Part shown: positions 52,270 through 60,998 of the stretch, one piece after another
Layout: each line of letters begins with the position of its first letter
How positions within the stretch are numbered: the first letter of the stretch is position 1
Source: Sporosarcina sp. JAI121
Lineage (GTDB): Bacteria > Bacillota > Bacilli > Bacillales_A > Planococcaceae
Direction of reading: 5' to 3'
Assembly: GCF_013408665.1 (NCBI RefSeq)
Contig: NZ_JACCCL010000002.1
Location: 310,001 to 374,000, forward strand
DNA: 64,000 nt
The notes under the pieces: generated by a model
What the model was told of the DNA's origin: nothing
Seen by the model: the letters and a program-made list of their open reading frames with translations, nothing else
Database searches by the model: none
Translations under genes and position numbers: made by a program

Positions 52270-53196
52270 ATGTTGATGTCGAAACATCAATGGTATGAAG
52301 ATCTTCAGGAAAAAATGCCACAAGGCACTCTACTAATAGACGAACCACTAGGCAAATATACGATGACAAAACTTGGGGGAGCAGCTGACCTACTTGTCAT
52401 CCCGGGAACGATAGATGAATCAGAAATCGCGGTTCGCTACGCATATGAAAATGAAATTCCTTTGTTATTGCTTGGAAATGGGTCGAACATGGTTGTCAGG
52501 GATGGCGGTGTCAGAGGTATTGTCCTTCATCTGTCGGAGCTCAGTGACATAAGGATTGAAGGTTCATTTGTGCATGCAGAAGCGGGTGCCCTAATTATTG
52601 ATGTATCAAAACGTGCAGCCGCCGCAACCTTGTCCGGCATTGAATTTGCCTGCGGGATTCCAGGTTCTATTGGAGGTGCAATGGCGATGAATGCCGGTGC
52701 ATATGGCGGGGAAATAAAAGATATCATCGTACAGGCGACGGTACTGACGAAAGCAGGCGAGCGGTTGGTTCTTTCTAAAGACGAACTCGAACTTGGTTAT
52801 CGTCGAAGCATCATTTCGAAAAATGGCTACTTTGTTCTATCTGCACTTTTCCAACTTGCGCCGGGAGACCGGGATGTCATTGATGCAAAAGTGGCAGACC
52901 TTACCCACCAGCGTGAGTCAAAGCAACCGCTGGAATATCCTTCTGCAGGAAGTGTGTTCAAACGTCCACCGGGTTATTTTGCAGGCAAGCTTATTCAGGA
53001 CTGTGGCATGCAGGGGAAAGGGCATGGGGGAGCGGAAGTTTCATTGAAGCATGCTGGCTTCATTATTAATAAAGACAATGCGACCGCTTCTGATTATATT
53101 CAGACAATCGAAATGGTACAGGCGGAAGTGAAAAAGAAGTTTGATATCGAGCTGGAGCTTGAAGTGAAAATTGTAGGCGAAGAAACAGCAGAATAA
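52270..53196 (+). CDS. murB: UDP-N-acetylenolpyruvoylglucosamine reductase
   Basis: 308 aa, type II MurB. FAD-binding segments LLLGNGSNMVVRDGG (about 71) and GIPGSIGGAMAMNAGAYGGE (read in parts: GIPGSIGGA, MNAGAYGGE, about 126-142); catalytic Ser in YPSAGSVFKRP (about 225) and the Glu near the C-terminus. It makes UDP-MurNAc for peptidoglycan. AAAGGG fits either the ATG at 52270 or one at 52276. The gene stands alone, unlike genomes where murB sits in the dcw cluster. Confidence 0.93.
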   Translation: MLMSKHQWYEDLQEKMPQGTLLIDEPLGKYTMTKLGGAADLLVIPGTIDESEIAVRYAYENEIPLLLLGNGSNMVVRDGGVRGIVLHLSELSDIRIEGSFVHAEAGALIIDVSKRAAAATLSGIEFACGIPGSIGGAMAMNAGAYGGEIKDIIVQATVLTKAGERLVLSKDELELGYRRSIISKNGYFVLSALFQLAPGDRDVIDAKVADLTHQRESKQPLEYPSAGSVFKRPPGYFAGKLIQDCGMQGKGHGGAEVSLKHAGFIINKDNATASDYIQTIEMVQAEVKKKFDIELELEVKIVGEETAE

Positions 53197-53197
53197 C

Positions 53198-53238
53198 AAA
53201 AAAGCGGATAACCCATAAATGGGCTGTCCGCTTTTTGT
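53198..53238. terminator. Terminator between murB and the convergent Usp gene
   Basis: AAAAAGCGGATA/TGTCCGCTTTTT arms with an inner CCCAT/ATGGG stem. Confidence 0.88.
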
Positions 53239-53249
53239 TATATCTTTGA

Positions 53250-53921
53250 TCAATTCGTTTTACAAGAGAACAGGGAAGGATCGGTCACTTGGTCATCTGT
53301 AACGTGAACTTGGCACATTTTATTGTTGCTCATGAATTTGAAAATGCCATTATTGAAATCAGTACCGACTTCCTTAAAGAAAATACCCTCAAAGCGGGCT
53401 TCTTTCGACAGTGTGAATTTGACGCTGAAACCGGTACCGTCCTCGACTAAGTAGGCACGAACACCTTTTTCAAACATGCCGTCAATTTCATCTTTGATGG
53501 CACGATCGACAGAAACGACATGAAAGTCAACGAATGTAATCTCGCGTAGCAACACGTTCATGAACGAACCTTTCGTAATTTCCTCCCATCTGCTTTGGGC
53601 GGTTTGTCCGATAATGATTTGTGTGATGTTATTTTCATGCGCCACTTCTTTAATCACTTTTGCAGAAGGGCGTTTTTCATTATCTCGGATGATGAATTCT
53701 TCTACTTCCAACTCTTCGGCCAGTTCTTTCCATCGATCCACGTAGTCGGATTTTTCCGCGTCAAATTCATCATAAGGTAGCGGGTCAACAGTTAAAATAT
53801 ACATTGGACAATCCATGATTGTTGCGATTTTATGTCCTCGTCTAATGAGACGTTCACCATTTGGACCGTAGTAGACACAAACGAGAATACTCTCGTCCAT
53901 ACGACCTTTTACTTTGCCCAT
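53250..53921 (-). CDS. Universal-stress-protein (KdpD-type Usp) domain protein
   Basis: 223 aa. Residues about 10-140 look like the Usp domain found in KdpD sensors (ILVCVYYGPNGERLIRRGHKIA, then ITQIIIGQTAQSRWEEITKGSF), with the G-x-S/T-like nucleotide loop; the last 80 residues are an unassigned extension with two Cys near the end. No kinase domain is attached. The start at ATG 53921 follows AGAGGTG; a GTG 12 nt earlier overlaps the site. It is divergent from the Mrp operon. Confidence 0.72.
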   Translation of the reverse strand: MGKVKGRMDESILVCVYYGPNGERLIRRGHKIATIMDCPMYILTVDPLPYDEFDAEKSDYVDRWKELAEELEVEEFIIRDNEKRPSAKVIKEVAHENNITQIIIGQTAQSRWEEITKGSFMNVLLREITFVDFHVVSVDRAIKDEIDGMFEKGVRAYLVEDGTGFSVKFTLSKEARFEGIFFKEVGTDFNNGIFKFMSNNKMCQVHVTDDQVTDPSLFSCKTN

Positions 53922-54284
53922 GACGGTAGTCACCTCTTAATTAATATTTGTTATCTGAATTCATGCTTGAAGTTTATGTTGATTGAAAACCAAGCTATTA
54001 TATACGAAAATGCGTCATTTGACAAGAAGAGGTTAATTCGAAATGCTTTAAAGTGTTAATTATACATTTATAGTGTATAATTTTTTGTATAAACTCATCG
54101 AGTTTCCCCTCATACTGTTATCTATAGCTCCCTATTATCCCGTCAGTAACGACGCAGGTCAAGTATGCTCGTTACAATTTAATGAAACTTTACAAACCCA
54201 CATACTAAGAGCTGTATTTTTCTGTATACCTTTTCGGTGATTTAATTCTACCGGTTTAATCTTTTTAGCATTGGAGGTCTGTAT
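53922..54284. other. 363-bp divergent region between the Usp gene and the Mrp operon
   Basis: AT-rich, with one long inverted repeat (54059-54081, listed separately). The stretch TTTAATGAAACTTTACA near 54178 resembles both an ECF -35 and a weak PhoP-like repeat but lacks a matching -10. No convincing ORF. Confidence 0.5.
54059..54081. promoter_or_regulatory. 23-bp inverted repeat upstream of the Mrp operon
   Basis: ATTATACA, 7 bp, TGTATAAT: perfect 8-bp arms. The right arm includes a TATAAT usable as -10 on the plus strand, so a bound repressor would block it. Regulator unknown. Confidence 0.45.
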
Positions 54285-56699
54285 TTGTTAACAATTACGA
54301 TAGCTATTTTCATCCCGTTTTTGGCCGCCATTTTTGTTCCGTTCATTTACAAGCGGGTGCGGAGCCGGAACATCGGTTGGTTTGTCATGGCCGTTCCGCT
54401 GACGTTGTTCATCGCTCTCGCCAGTTTCATTCCGTCTGTTGCGGGCGGGAAAACGTACATACATACAATTAGCTGGATTGATTCTGCAGGAATCAATTTC
54501 ACTACATATCTTGACGGTCTTAGTATGATTTTTGGGCTTTTGATTACTGGGGTCGGGAGTCTTGTCATTCTCTATTCCATATATTATTTATCCGAACGTG
54601 AAGCATTAGGGCGTTTTTACGTTTATCTTCTTATGTTCATGGGCGCGATGCTTGGTGTCATCTTTTCGGATAATTTAATGGTACTATACGTATTTTGGGA
54701 ATTGACGAGCATTTCGTCGTTTCTATTGATTGCGTTTTGGTATCACAGGAAAAAGTCCAGGTCCGGAGCACAAAAGTCGATGATCATCACCGTGTCAGGC
54801 GGGGTGGGGATGCTTGCCGGTTTCATCATGCTGCATACGTTGACAGGTTCGTTCAGTGTACGCGAAATTATCGCCACGATTGGTCAGTATACGGGCGAAA
54901 GTCTTTTCTTGCCGGCCATGATGCTCGTGTTATTTGGTGCATTTACAAAGTCCGCACAATTTCCGTTCCATATCTGGTTGCCTGATGCAATGGAAGCGCC
55001 TACGCCGGTCAGTGCTTATCTGCATTCTGCAACAATGGTCAAGGCGGGGATCTATCTCGTTGCACGCTTTACACCGGTGTTCGGAGGGGAAGCGGTGTGG
55101 TTTTACACAGTAACTGGTGTCGGGATATTTACCTTATTCTGGGGTTCAGTGAACGCGGTTCGACAGACGGACCTCAAGGCGCTGCTCGCTTACTCGACAA
55201 TCAGTCAGCTTGGTCTGATCATGAGCCTTTTCGGCCTTGGTTCCGCGGCGCTCAACGGAGGCTACAGTGCGGACTCGGTCATCTATACGCAGGCAACGTT
55301 TGCCGCTTTGTTCCACCTTATTAACCACTCCACGTTCAAAGGTGCTCTCTTCATGGTTGTCGGTATCGTCGATCATCAAGTGGGAACACGGGATATCCGA
55401 AGGCTTGGCGGACTGATGTCCCTTATGCCTGTAACGTTTACTGCCGCTGTCATCGGAAGTTTTTCGATGGCGGGATTGCCACCGTTTAACGGTTTTCTAA
55501 GTAAGGAAATGTTTTTTGAATCGGTTCTGATTATACGTAACCTTGATATTTTTGCGATGGGTCCCTTATGGGGGAGCATAATACCTGTCGTTGCATGGAT
55601 TGCAAGCGTACTAACGTTCGTTTATAGCATGATTATCGTTTTTCAGACGTTTTTGGGGAAACATCAGCCGGACCGTCTTGACCGGAAAGCGGTTGAAGCT
55701 CCAGTCGGAATGCTTGTCGCTCCGTCAATACTTGCCACTTTTGTTGTCGGAATTTTCTTCTTCCCGAATATAATCGGAAATTACGTATTGCGTCCGGCGA
55801 TGGCGGCGGTCTATCCACCGTTTAAAGGAGCTGAAGGACTCGTGCCACATATATCTGCGTGGCACGGTTTCAATGCGCCTATACTGATGACGATTGGCGT
55901 TGTCGTACTGGGCGCGTTGCTCTACTTTTTCCTTCGTTATTGGCGCGGAATCTATTCGATTGCCCCGATGCGATGGAACCTCGATACTGTGTACAATGGT
56001 CTTTTATTACAGTTGGAAAAAGGTTCTGCTTTCTTGACGCGAACCTATATGACGGGTTATCTGCGGGATTACCTTGTTTATATCTTTATATTCTTCATCG
56101 CGACAGCAGGCGGGGGGCTCTTATGGGCTGGCGGTTTTTCGATTGATCTGTCCAATGATGCTTCCGTCACAATCAATGAATACATCATCATTTTAGTAAT
56201 GATGGGGGCAAGCGTTGTAATCCTCTTTGCGAAGTCACGTATAACTGCAATTCTATTGAATGGTGTTCTTGGCTATTCAATCGCTATTCTCTTTGTCGTG
56301 TTCAGGGCACCGGATTTAGCTTTGACGCAAATCATAGTGGAAACTGTAACGACAGCATTATTTCTCCTCTGTTTTTATTTTTTACCTGAATGGAGCAAGG
56401 AGAAATCAACATTATCGTCTAAAATGGGTAGGGGAATCATCGCCATTTCAGTCGGAAGCGTTGTCACTGTTCTGGCACTCGTTGTGCAAGGTAATAAAAT
56501 GTTCGAGTCGGTTTCCGTCTACTTTGAAGATGCTTACGAGTTGGCAGGAGGAAAAAATATCGTCAATACGATACTGGGCGACTTCCGTGCATTCGATACG
56601 ATGCTTGAAGTTGTCGTGCTTTTCATCGCCGGGATCGGAGTGTTTACATTAATCAAACTGAAGGCGGGAAAGGGGGATAAGGACGTTGAAGATCAATGA
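54285..56699 (+). CDS. mrpA: Na+/H+ antiporter subunit MrpA
   Basis: 804 aa, about 21 helices; related to NADH dehydrogenase subunit NuoL. Proton-channel residues lie in FWELTSISSFLLI (about 139), FPFHIWLPDAMEAPTPVSAYLHSATMVKAG (pieces: HIWLPDAMEAPTPVSAYLH, about 228) and the C-terminal MbhD/MbhE-like part begins near 620 (VILFAKSRITAILLNG, RAPDLALTQIIVE). Together with MrpB-G it forms the hetero-oligomeric antiporter that exports sodium in exchange for protons under alkaline or salt stress. TTG start after GGAGGT. Confidence 0.95.
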   Translation: MLTITIAIFIPFLAAIFVPFIYKRVRSRNIGWFVMAVPLTLFIALASFIPSVAGGKTYIHTISWIDSAGINFTTYLDGLSMIFGLLITGVGSLVILYSIYYLSEREALGRFYVYLLMFMGAMLGVIFSDNLMVLYVFWELTSISSFLLIAFWYHRKKSRSGAQKSMIITVSGGVGMLAGFIMLHTLTGSFSVREIIATIGQYTGESLFLPAMMLVLFGAFTKSAQFPFHIWLPDAMEAPTPVSAYLHSATMVKAGIYLVARFTPVFGGEAVWFYTVTGVGIFTLFWGSVNAVRQTDLKALLAYSTISQLGLIMSLFGLGSAALNGGYSADSVIYTQATFAALFHLINHSTFKGALFMVVGIVDHQVGTRDIRRLGGLMSLMPVTFTAAVIGSFSMAGLPPFNGFLSKEMFFESVLIIRNLDIFAMGPLWGSIIPVVAWIASVLTFVYSMIIVFQTFLGKHQPDRLDRKAVEAPVGMLVAPSILATFVVGIFFFPNIIGNYVLRPAMAAVYPPFKGAEGLVPHISAWHGFNAPILMTIGVVVLGALLYFFLRYWRGIYSIAPMRWNLDTVYNGLLLQLEKGSAFLTRTYMTGYLRDYLVYIFIFFIATAGGGLLWAGGFSIDLSNDASVTINEYIIILVMMGASVVILFAKSRITAILLNGVLGYSIAILFVVFRAPDLALTQIIVETVTTALFLLCFYFLPEWSKEKSTLSSKMGRGIIAISVGSVVTVLALVVQGNKMFESVSVYFEDAYELAGGKNIVNTILGDFRAFDTMLEVVVLFIAGIGVFTLIKLKAGKGDKDVEDQ

Positions 56700-57108
56700 T
56701 GTCATTTTACAAACAGTGACGAAAATTGTTGTATTCATCATTTTGACGTTCGGCGTTGAATTATTCCTGTCGGGCCACAATAATCCCGGAGGTGGATTCA
56801 TAGGCGGTCTGGTCCTTTCCTCCGCTTTCGTTCTGCTCTATTTGGTGTTTGATATCGAAACGGTCCGTAAAGGTATTCCATTCGATTTCAAGAAGATTGC
56901 GGCATTTGGTGCATTGCTTGCGGTCGGGACGGGTTTAGGATCAGTACTATTCGGTTCTGCATTCCTAACCCAGACGGCCAGCCATTTTAATTTACCGGTA
57001 TTCGGAGAAACGGAACTGTCGACTGTGGTTCTATTCGAGGCTGGAGTGGCACTGACTGTTGTTGGTGTCGTCGTAACAATTATTTTAAGTATTAGTGAGG
57101 ATGTGTAG
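56686..57108 (+). CDS. mrpB: Na+/H+ antiporter subunit MrpB
   Basis: 140 aa, four helices, MnhB domain with GHNNPGGGFIGGLVLS near residue 30. TTG start after GGGGGATAAGGA; overlaps the mrpA stop by 14 nt, so translation is coupled. Confidence 0.94.
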   Translation: MKINDVILQTVTKIVVFIILTFGVELFLSGHNNPGGGFIGGLVLSSAFVLLYLVFDIETVRKGIPFDFKKIAAFGALLAVGTGLGSVLFGSAFLTQTASHFNLPVFGETELSTVVLFEAGVALTVVGVVVTIILSISEDV

Positions 57109-57111
57109 CGG

Positions 57112-57450
57112 ATGGAAACGTTAATAACGATACTCGTTGGAGTGCTGGTAACGGTCGCTGTCTACTTGCTGCTATCCAAAAGCCTAGTTCGTGTCATATT
57201 AGGAACAGCTATCTTGTCCCATGCTGTGCATTTACTTTTGATGACAATGGGCGGGCTGAAAAAAGGGGCCGTTCCGCTGTTGGGTGAAAATGCGGAAAAC
57301 TATGCGGACGCTCTTCCACAGGCACTTATCCTGACGGCAATAGTTATCAGCTTCGCAGTGACTTCATTTTTACTGGTACTTGCTTATCGTACATATAAAG
57401 AGACTGGATCGGATAATCTCGCTGTATTGAGAGGGTTCGAAGATGAATAA
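57112..57450 (+). CDS. mrpC: Na+/H+ antiporter subunit MrpC
   Basis: 112 aa, three helices, NuoK-like. LGTAILSHAVHLLLM (about 31) and DALPQALILTAIVISFAVT (about 65, the conserved PQALILTAIVI motif) identify it. Begins 3 nt after mrpB with GAGGAT inside the upstream gene. Confidence 0.94.
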   Translation: METLITILVGVLVTVAVYLLLSKSLVRVILGTAILSHAVHLLLMTMGGLKKGAVPLLGENAENYADALPQALILTAIVISFAVTSFLLVLAYRTYKETGSDNLAVLRGFEDE

Positions 57451-58927
57451 TATTGTTGTAATGCCAATGGTCGTACCTTTATTGACAGGAATATTGCTCG
57501 TTTTTTTGAGGTCCCAAGTAAAAATCCAACAGTTGTTGAGCATTTTTTCAATCATAACAACCGCTGTAATCAGCGTTTATATTTTAAACCTCATTCAGGA
57601 GGACGGTGTTTTACGGATTGATTTTGGTGGATGGATGCCTCCGTATGGAATTTCGTTCGTCGCCGATTCATTTTCCGTCCTGCTCGTACTGACGACAGCG
57701 ATTGTAACTGGAATTCTCTTAATCTATGCATTTTCATCCATTGGGCGGGCGCATGAGAATATGTTCTTTTATCCGTTCGTCTTTTTCCTCATTGCAGGTG
57801 TTAATGGGTCGTTCTTGACAGGTGACCTGTTTAACCTATTCGTCTGTTTTGAAGTGATGCTTTTATCTTCCTATGTGCTCATTACACTTGGGGGCAGGAA
57901 GGTCCAGCTCGTAGAATCAATTAAGTATATTTCTATAAATGTATTGTCATCCTGGTTTTTCCTTGTTGGAATAGCCTACTTGTACGGTACGGTTGGTACG
58001 TTGAACATGGCGCATCTTTCAGTGCGTATTGCCGAGGTCGGGCAAGGACCATTGCTGACGGTAATCAGTATCATCTTTCTCCTCGTCTTCAGTTTGAAGT
58101 CAGGTCTTCTCCTCTACTTCTGGTTGCCGGGATCGTACAGCGCGCCGCCGACAGTGGTTGCGGCTTTGTTCGGAGCGCTGCTAACAAAGGTTGGTATCTA
58201 TGCGATGTTCCGTGTGTTTACACTCATTTTTTATCACGAGCAGGGTGTTACGCATTTGCTGATCGGTATTATGGCAGCCCTTACGATGATCGGTGGAAGT
58301 ATCGGTGCAATCGCCTATAATGACGTACGGCAGATTGTGTCTTATAACGTCGTCATTGCGGTCGGATTTATACTAGTAGGACTTGCCGTTTCAACGGAAA
58401 TAGCGTTTCAAGGGTCAATTTATTATCTGATCCATGACATGATCATAAAAGCATTGCTGTTCCTAATTGCAGGAACGATGGTCTACTTGACCGGAACGGC
58501 AAGGATTGAGCAGATGAGCGGATTGATTCGTAACTATCCATTGCTCGGCTGGCTGTTTTTCATTACAATGCTGTCACTTGCGGGGATACCTCCGCTGAGC
58601 GGCTTCATCGGGAAGGTCTATGTCGGACAGGGAGCGATTGAAGCAGGTTCATATCTTTTGCTGGCAATCGCCTTCCTGTCAAGTATTTTCGTTTTGTACT
58701 CGCTGCTACGCATTTTCATGAACTGCTTCTGGGGTGAGACGATTATTAATGAAGATGATGATGTCCCGCTTAAAAAGGGCATGCTTATTCCACTCGTCCT
58801 ATTCGGTATACTGACGATTGTGCTGGGAATAGGAGCGGAGGGGCTTGCGCCATATGTTACGGATGCAGCTCGCACACTGGCAAATCCTGAAATCTATATA
58901 GACGCGGTTTTGAATGGCGAGGGTTAA
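57443..58927 (+). CDS. mrpD: Na+/H+ antiporter subunit MrpD
   Basis: 494 aa, about 14 helices, NuoM/N-like proton channel. LFNLFVCFEVMLLSSYVLI (about 127, with the conserved Glu), SGLLLYFWLPGSYSAPPTVVAALFGALLTKVG (pieces: FWLPGSYSAPPTVVAALF, LLTKVGIYAMFR) and HDMIIKALLFLIAG. Overlaps mrpC by 8 nt. Confidence 0.95.
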   Translation: MNNIVVMPMVVPLLTGILLVFLRSQVKIQQLLSIFSIITTAVISVYILNLIQEDGVLRIDFGGWMPPYGISFVADSFSVLLVLTTAIVTGILLIYAFSSIGRAHENMFFYPFVFFLIAGVNGSFLTGDLFNLFVCFEVMLLSSYVLITLGGRKVQLVESIKYISINVLSSWFFLVGIAYLYGTVGTLNMAHLSVRIAEVGQGPLLTVISIIFLLVFSLKSGLLLYFWLPGSYSAPPTVVAALFGALLTKVGIYAMFRVFTLIFYHEQGVTHLLIGIMAALTMIGGSIGAIAYNDVRQIVSYNVVIAVGFILVGLAVSTEIAFQGSIYYLIHDMIIKALLFLIAGTMVYLTGTARIEQMSGLIRNYPLLGWLFFITMLSLAGIPPLSGFIGKVYVGQGAIEAGSYLLLAIAFLSSIFVLYSLLRIFMNCFWGETIINEDDDVPLKKGMLIPLVLFGILTIVLGIGAEGLAPYVTDAARTLANPEIYIDAVLNGEG

Positions 58928-58975
58928 TCAGAGACAGTCCCACGTCCATTGACCGGAAAGAAGAGGTGAACGTTG

Positions 58976-59458
58976 ATGCCTGCACAGTTACTGTTAAATT
59001 TATTCATAGCTTTTCTTTGGATGCTCCTGATGGACGAAGATGAGCTGAAATTTACGACATTCTTTGCCGGCTTCCTTGTCGGGATTGGAATCATATTTTT
59101 CATGCACCGGTTTTTCGGAACGCAATTTTACTTGCGCCGTTTGTATGCAACAATCAAGTTGCTGTTCATCTTCATATCAGAGTTGACTAAATCGAGCATA
59201 GTCGTATTGGAACAAATCCTCAGCCCGACATTGAAAATCAAACCGGGTATTTTCAAATATGAAACGGTTTTGGAAAGCGATTCGGAAGTGACCATGCTTT
59301 CACTGCTTCTGACATTGACTCCAGGGTCAGTCGTCATGGAAGTGTCACCAGAGGGAAATGTTCTTTATATCCACGCGATGGACGTCGAACAATCCCGAGA
59401 TGGACTTTTAATGCAGCTACATAATTTTGAAAAAGCGATCATGGAGGTGACCCGCTGA
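58976..59458 (+). CDS. mrpE: Na+/H+ antiporter subunit MrpE
   Basis: 160 aa, two to three helices followed by a soluble domain with LTLTPGSVVMEVSPEGNVLYIHAMD (pieces: LLTLTPGSVVMEV, LYIHAMDV) typical of MnhE. ATG 58976 sits 7 nt after AGAGGTG; a TTG one codon earlier is possible. The 48-nt gap after mrpD is the largest in the operon. Confidence 0.93.
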   Translation: MPAQLLLNLFIAFLWMLLMDEDELKFTTFFAGFLVGIGIIFFMHRFFGTQFYLRRLYATIKLLFIFISELTKSSIVVLEQILSPTLKIKPGIFKYETVLESDSEVTMLSLLLTLTPGSVVMEVSPEGNVLYIHAMDVEQSRDGLLMQLHNFEKAIMEVTR

Positions 59459-59742
59459 TGATTGAAATGATGCTTACAACTTCGCTTGTATTATTCTCAA
59501 TAACGATTGCTATCGCCGTAATCCGGATCGTTCTCGGTCCATCGATGCCGGACCGTGTCATCGGGCTCGATATGATCGGTGTAAATCTGATTGCCACAAT
59601 AGCAGTCATTTCAGTGATGATGAACACAAAAGCATTTTTGGAAGTCATTCTCATATTGGGGATTCTCTCGTTCATCGGAACAATTGCCTTCTCAAAATTC
59701 ATCGAGAGGGGTGTTATTGTTGAGCGTAAACACGATCGGTGA
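59458..59742 (+). CDS. mrpF: Na+/H+ antiporter subunit MrpF
   Basis: 94 aa, three helices; conserved GPSMPDRVIGLDMIGVNL near residue 24. Its ATG overlaps the mrpE stop (TGATG). Confidence 0.94.
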   Translation: MIEMMLTTSLVLFSITIAIAVIRIVLGPSMPDRVIGLDMIGVNLIATIAVISVMMNTKAFLEVILILGILSFIGTIAFSKFIERGVIVERKHDR

Positions 59743-60100
59743 ATTCATTGGGGCGTTTCTAATTTTGACGGGCGGGATTGCCAGTGTGATTAGTGTCTTC
59801 GGGCTTCTTCGGCTGCCTGATGTCTACACGCGATCCCATGCTGCAACGAAAAGTTCGACCCTCGCTGTATTGCTCACTTTGTCAGGTGCTTTCCTGTATT
59901 TTTTATTCACTCAACATTTTGTAAGTGTACGTCTGCTACTTGGGATTGTCTTCGTCTTTCTGACTGCGCCGGTTGCGGGACATGTAATTGTTAGGGCGGC
60001 TTACAGGTCGAACGTGAAACTGGCGGATATCTCCACTGAGGACGAATTGTATGAGGTTTTGCATAAGGAAAAAGTGGAAGAGGATGGAGCTGGCCGATAA
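59720..60100 (+). CDS. mrpG: Na+/H+ antiporter subunit MrpG
   Basis: 126 aa, three helices, with FGLLRLPDVYTRSHAATKSSTL (pieces: LLRLPDVYTRSHAATK, near 30), the MnhG signature. TTG start at 59720 after GAGAGGGG; another TTG one codon earlier and a GTG at 59711 are alternatives. It overlaps mrpF by 23 nt and ends the operon at a terminator. Confidence 0.92.
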   Translation: MSVNTIGEFIGAFLILTGGIASVISVFGLLRLPDVYTRSHAATKSSTLAVLLTLSGAFLYFLFTQHFVSVRLLLGIVFVFLTAPVAGHVIVRAAYRSNVKLADISTEDELYEVLHKEKVEEDGAGR

Positions 60101-60125
60101 CGGGCTGGCCCGTCCTCTTTTATTT
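60078..60125 (+). terminator. Terminator of the Mrp operon
   Basis: AAGAGGATGG pairs with CCGTCCTCTT (one wobble), followed by TTTATTT. The left arm overlaps the end of mrpG. Confidence 0.75.
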
Positions 60126-60273
60126 GTTTATTTTGGTGGGGGAATGCGGTCGACCATATCCCAGCCTACACACAGACCCTTTAACATCAAAAGCGGAACG
60201 CCGATAATGGCGTTCGTAAATGCCCGATTGGCCACGTATTCTCTTGTTTTTATCAGAAGCAGTCTTAGTCAGA

Positions 60274-60462
60274 TCATCGATGGATGAATTTCATGAACCG
60301 CGCAATTTTCAGCACTCCCAAAAGGACTAGCAACATGCCGGTTAAAATAGTAGCAGCAAACAAATACTGTGATTCATGCTCATTTACCAATAAAACCATA
60401 GCGACTGCCATTGCATCGGTTGCAACGGAACTCATTTCTGGCCGTCCGCCGCCGAATCCGTA
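60274..60462 (-). pseudogene. SulP-family anion permease fragment
   Basis: A 62-codon open stretch, stop-bounded on both sides, translates to a segment typical of SulP sulfate/bicarbonate permeases: FGGGRPEMSSVATDAMAV, YLFAATILTGMLLVLLGVLK, IARFMKFIHR then stop. Intact relatives read on into IPRSVM..GFVNAL; here the chain ends and the rest of the 500-aa protein is missing. No ribosome site precedes the internal ATG. A relic of a deleted gene. Confidence 0.65.
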
Positions 60463-60541
60463 TTAACCGTGCCGTACTATACCGGGAAACGGTAACTTCA
60501 TTCCTATTGATAACGTAGAATTTCATCGATAAGAAAAATAT

Positions 60542-60557
60542 TCAAACAACCGTTTGA
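60542..60557. promoter_or_regulatory. CadC operator 1
   Basis: TCAAACAACCGTTTGA, a perfect TCAAAC/GTTTGA inverted repeat 6 bp upstream of the -35. It matches the CadC/SmtB-type form TCAAA-N6-TTTGA. Confidence 0.7.
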
Positions 60558-60563
60558 TTAACC

Positions 60564-60592
60564 TTGCAACTTCAGAAAAACTTGCATATACT
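60564..60592 (+). promoter_or_regulatory. Promoter of cadC-cadA
   Basis: TTGCAA, exactly 17 nt, TATACT, bracketed by the two CadC operators. Confidence 0.75.
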
Positions 60593-60600
60593 GAACACAA

Positions 60601-60616
60601 TCAAACAAATATTTGA
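60601..60616. promoter_or_regulatory. CadC operator 2
   Basis: TCAAACAAATATTTGA followed by ATGA, very close to the CadC site of plasmid pI258 (TCAAATAAATATTTGAATG). It covers the predicted transcription start. Confidence 0.8.
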
Positions 60617-60629
60617 ATGAGGTGTAACC

Positions 60630-60998
60630 ATGACGATAAAAGAAGTATGTGAAGTGACAACGGTTCATGAAGAAGTTGTTGGCCGTGTGCGGAAAATGCT
60701 CCCTGACGTGGGTGCAACGGTCGGGATTTTCAAGGCGTTGGCTGATGAAACGAGATTGAAAATCGCTTTTTCGCTGACCATAGAAGAAGAAATGTGTGTC
60801 TGTGATGTTGCAGCTGTAATCGGTTCTTCGGTTGCAACCGCCTCCCATCACTTGCGTTATTTGCGGGAGCAAGCACTTGCCACCTCCCGGAAAAAAGGGA
60901 AAATGGTATACTATTCGCTCGCGGATAATCACGTTCACCAGCTAGTGAAGGTTGCGCATGAGCATACGATAGAAGGTGTTGAAAATGGCAACGGTTGA
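60630..60998 (+). CDS. cadC: ArsR-family metal-responsive repressor CadC
   Basis: 122 aa winged helix. Conserved core: IFKALADETRLKIAFSL, then the metal box MCVCDVA (C56, C58) and recognition helix SVATASHHLRYLREQ. In pI258 CadC the Cd/Pb/Zn site uses C7, C11 and the CxC pair; here C7 is present but residue 11 is Thr, with His13 nearby. Metal binding releases it from the two operators upstream. Ribosome binding site GAGGTG; overlaps cadA by 14 nt. Confidence 0.92.
   Translation: MTIKEVCEVTTVHEEVVGRVRKMLPDVGATVGIFKALADETRLKIAFSLTIEEEMCVCDVAAVIGSSVATASHHLRYLREQALATSRKKGKMVYYSLADNHVHQLVKVAHEHTIEGVENGNG

Larger units (their letters stand above)
60126..60629. other. Region between the Mrp operon and cadC
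   Basis: No intact gene. It contains a SulP remnant (60274-60462, minus strand) and the cadC promoter/operators (60542-60616), listed separately. Just downstream of the SulP remnant, minus strand 60270-60140 has another 43-codon open stretch without a start codon (..KTREYVANRAFTNAIIGVPLL..), possibly further debris. Confidence 0.55.

Noticed and set aside
54170..54215. TGAAAC near 54183 as an ECF promoter of the Mrp operon
   Set aside because: No CGTA/CGTC at 15-17 nt downstream.
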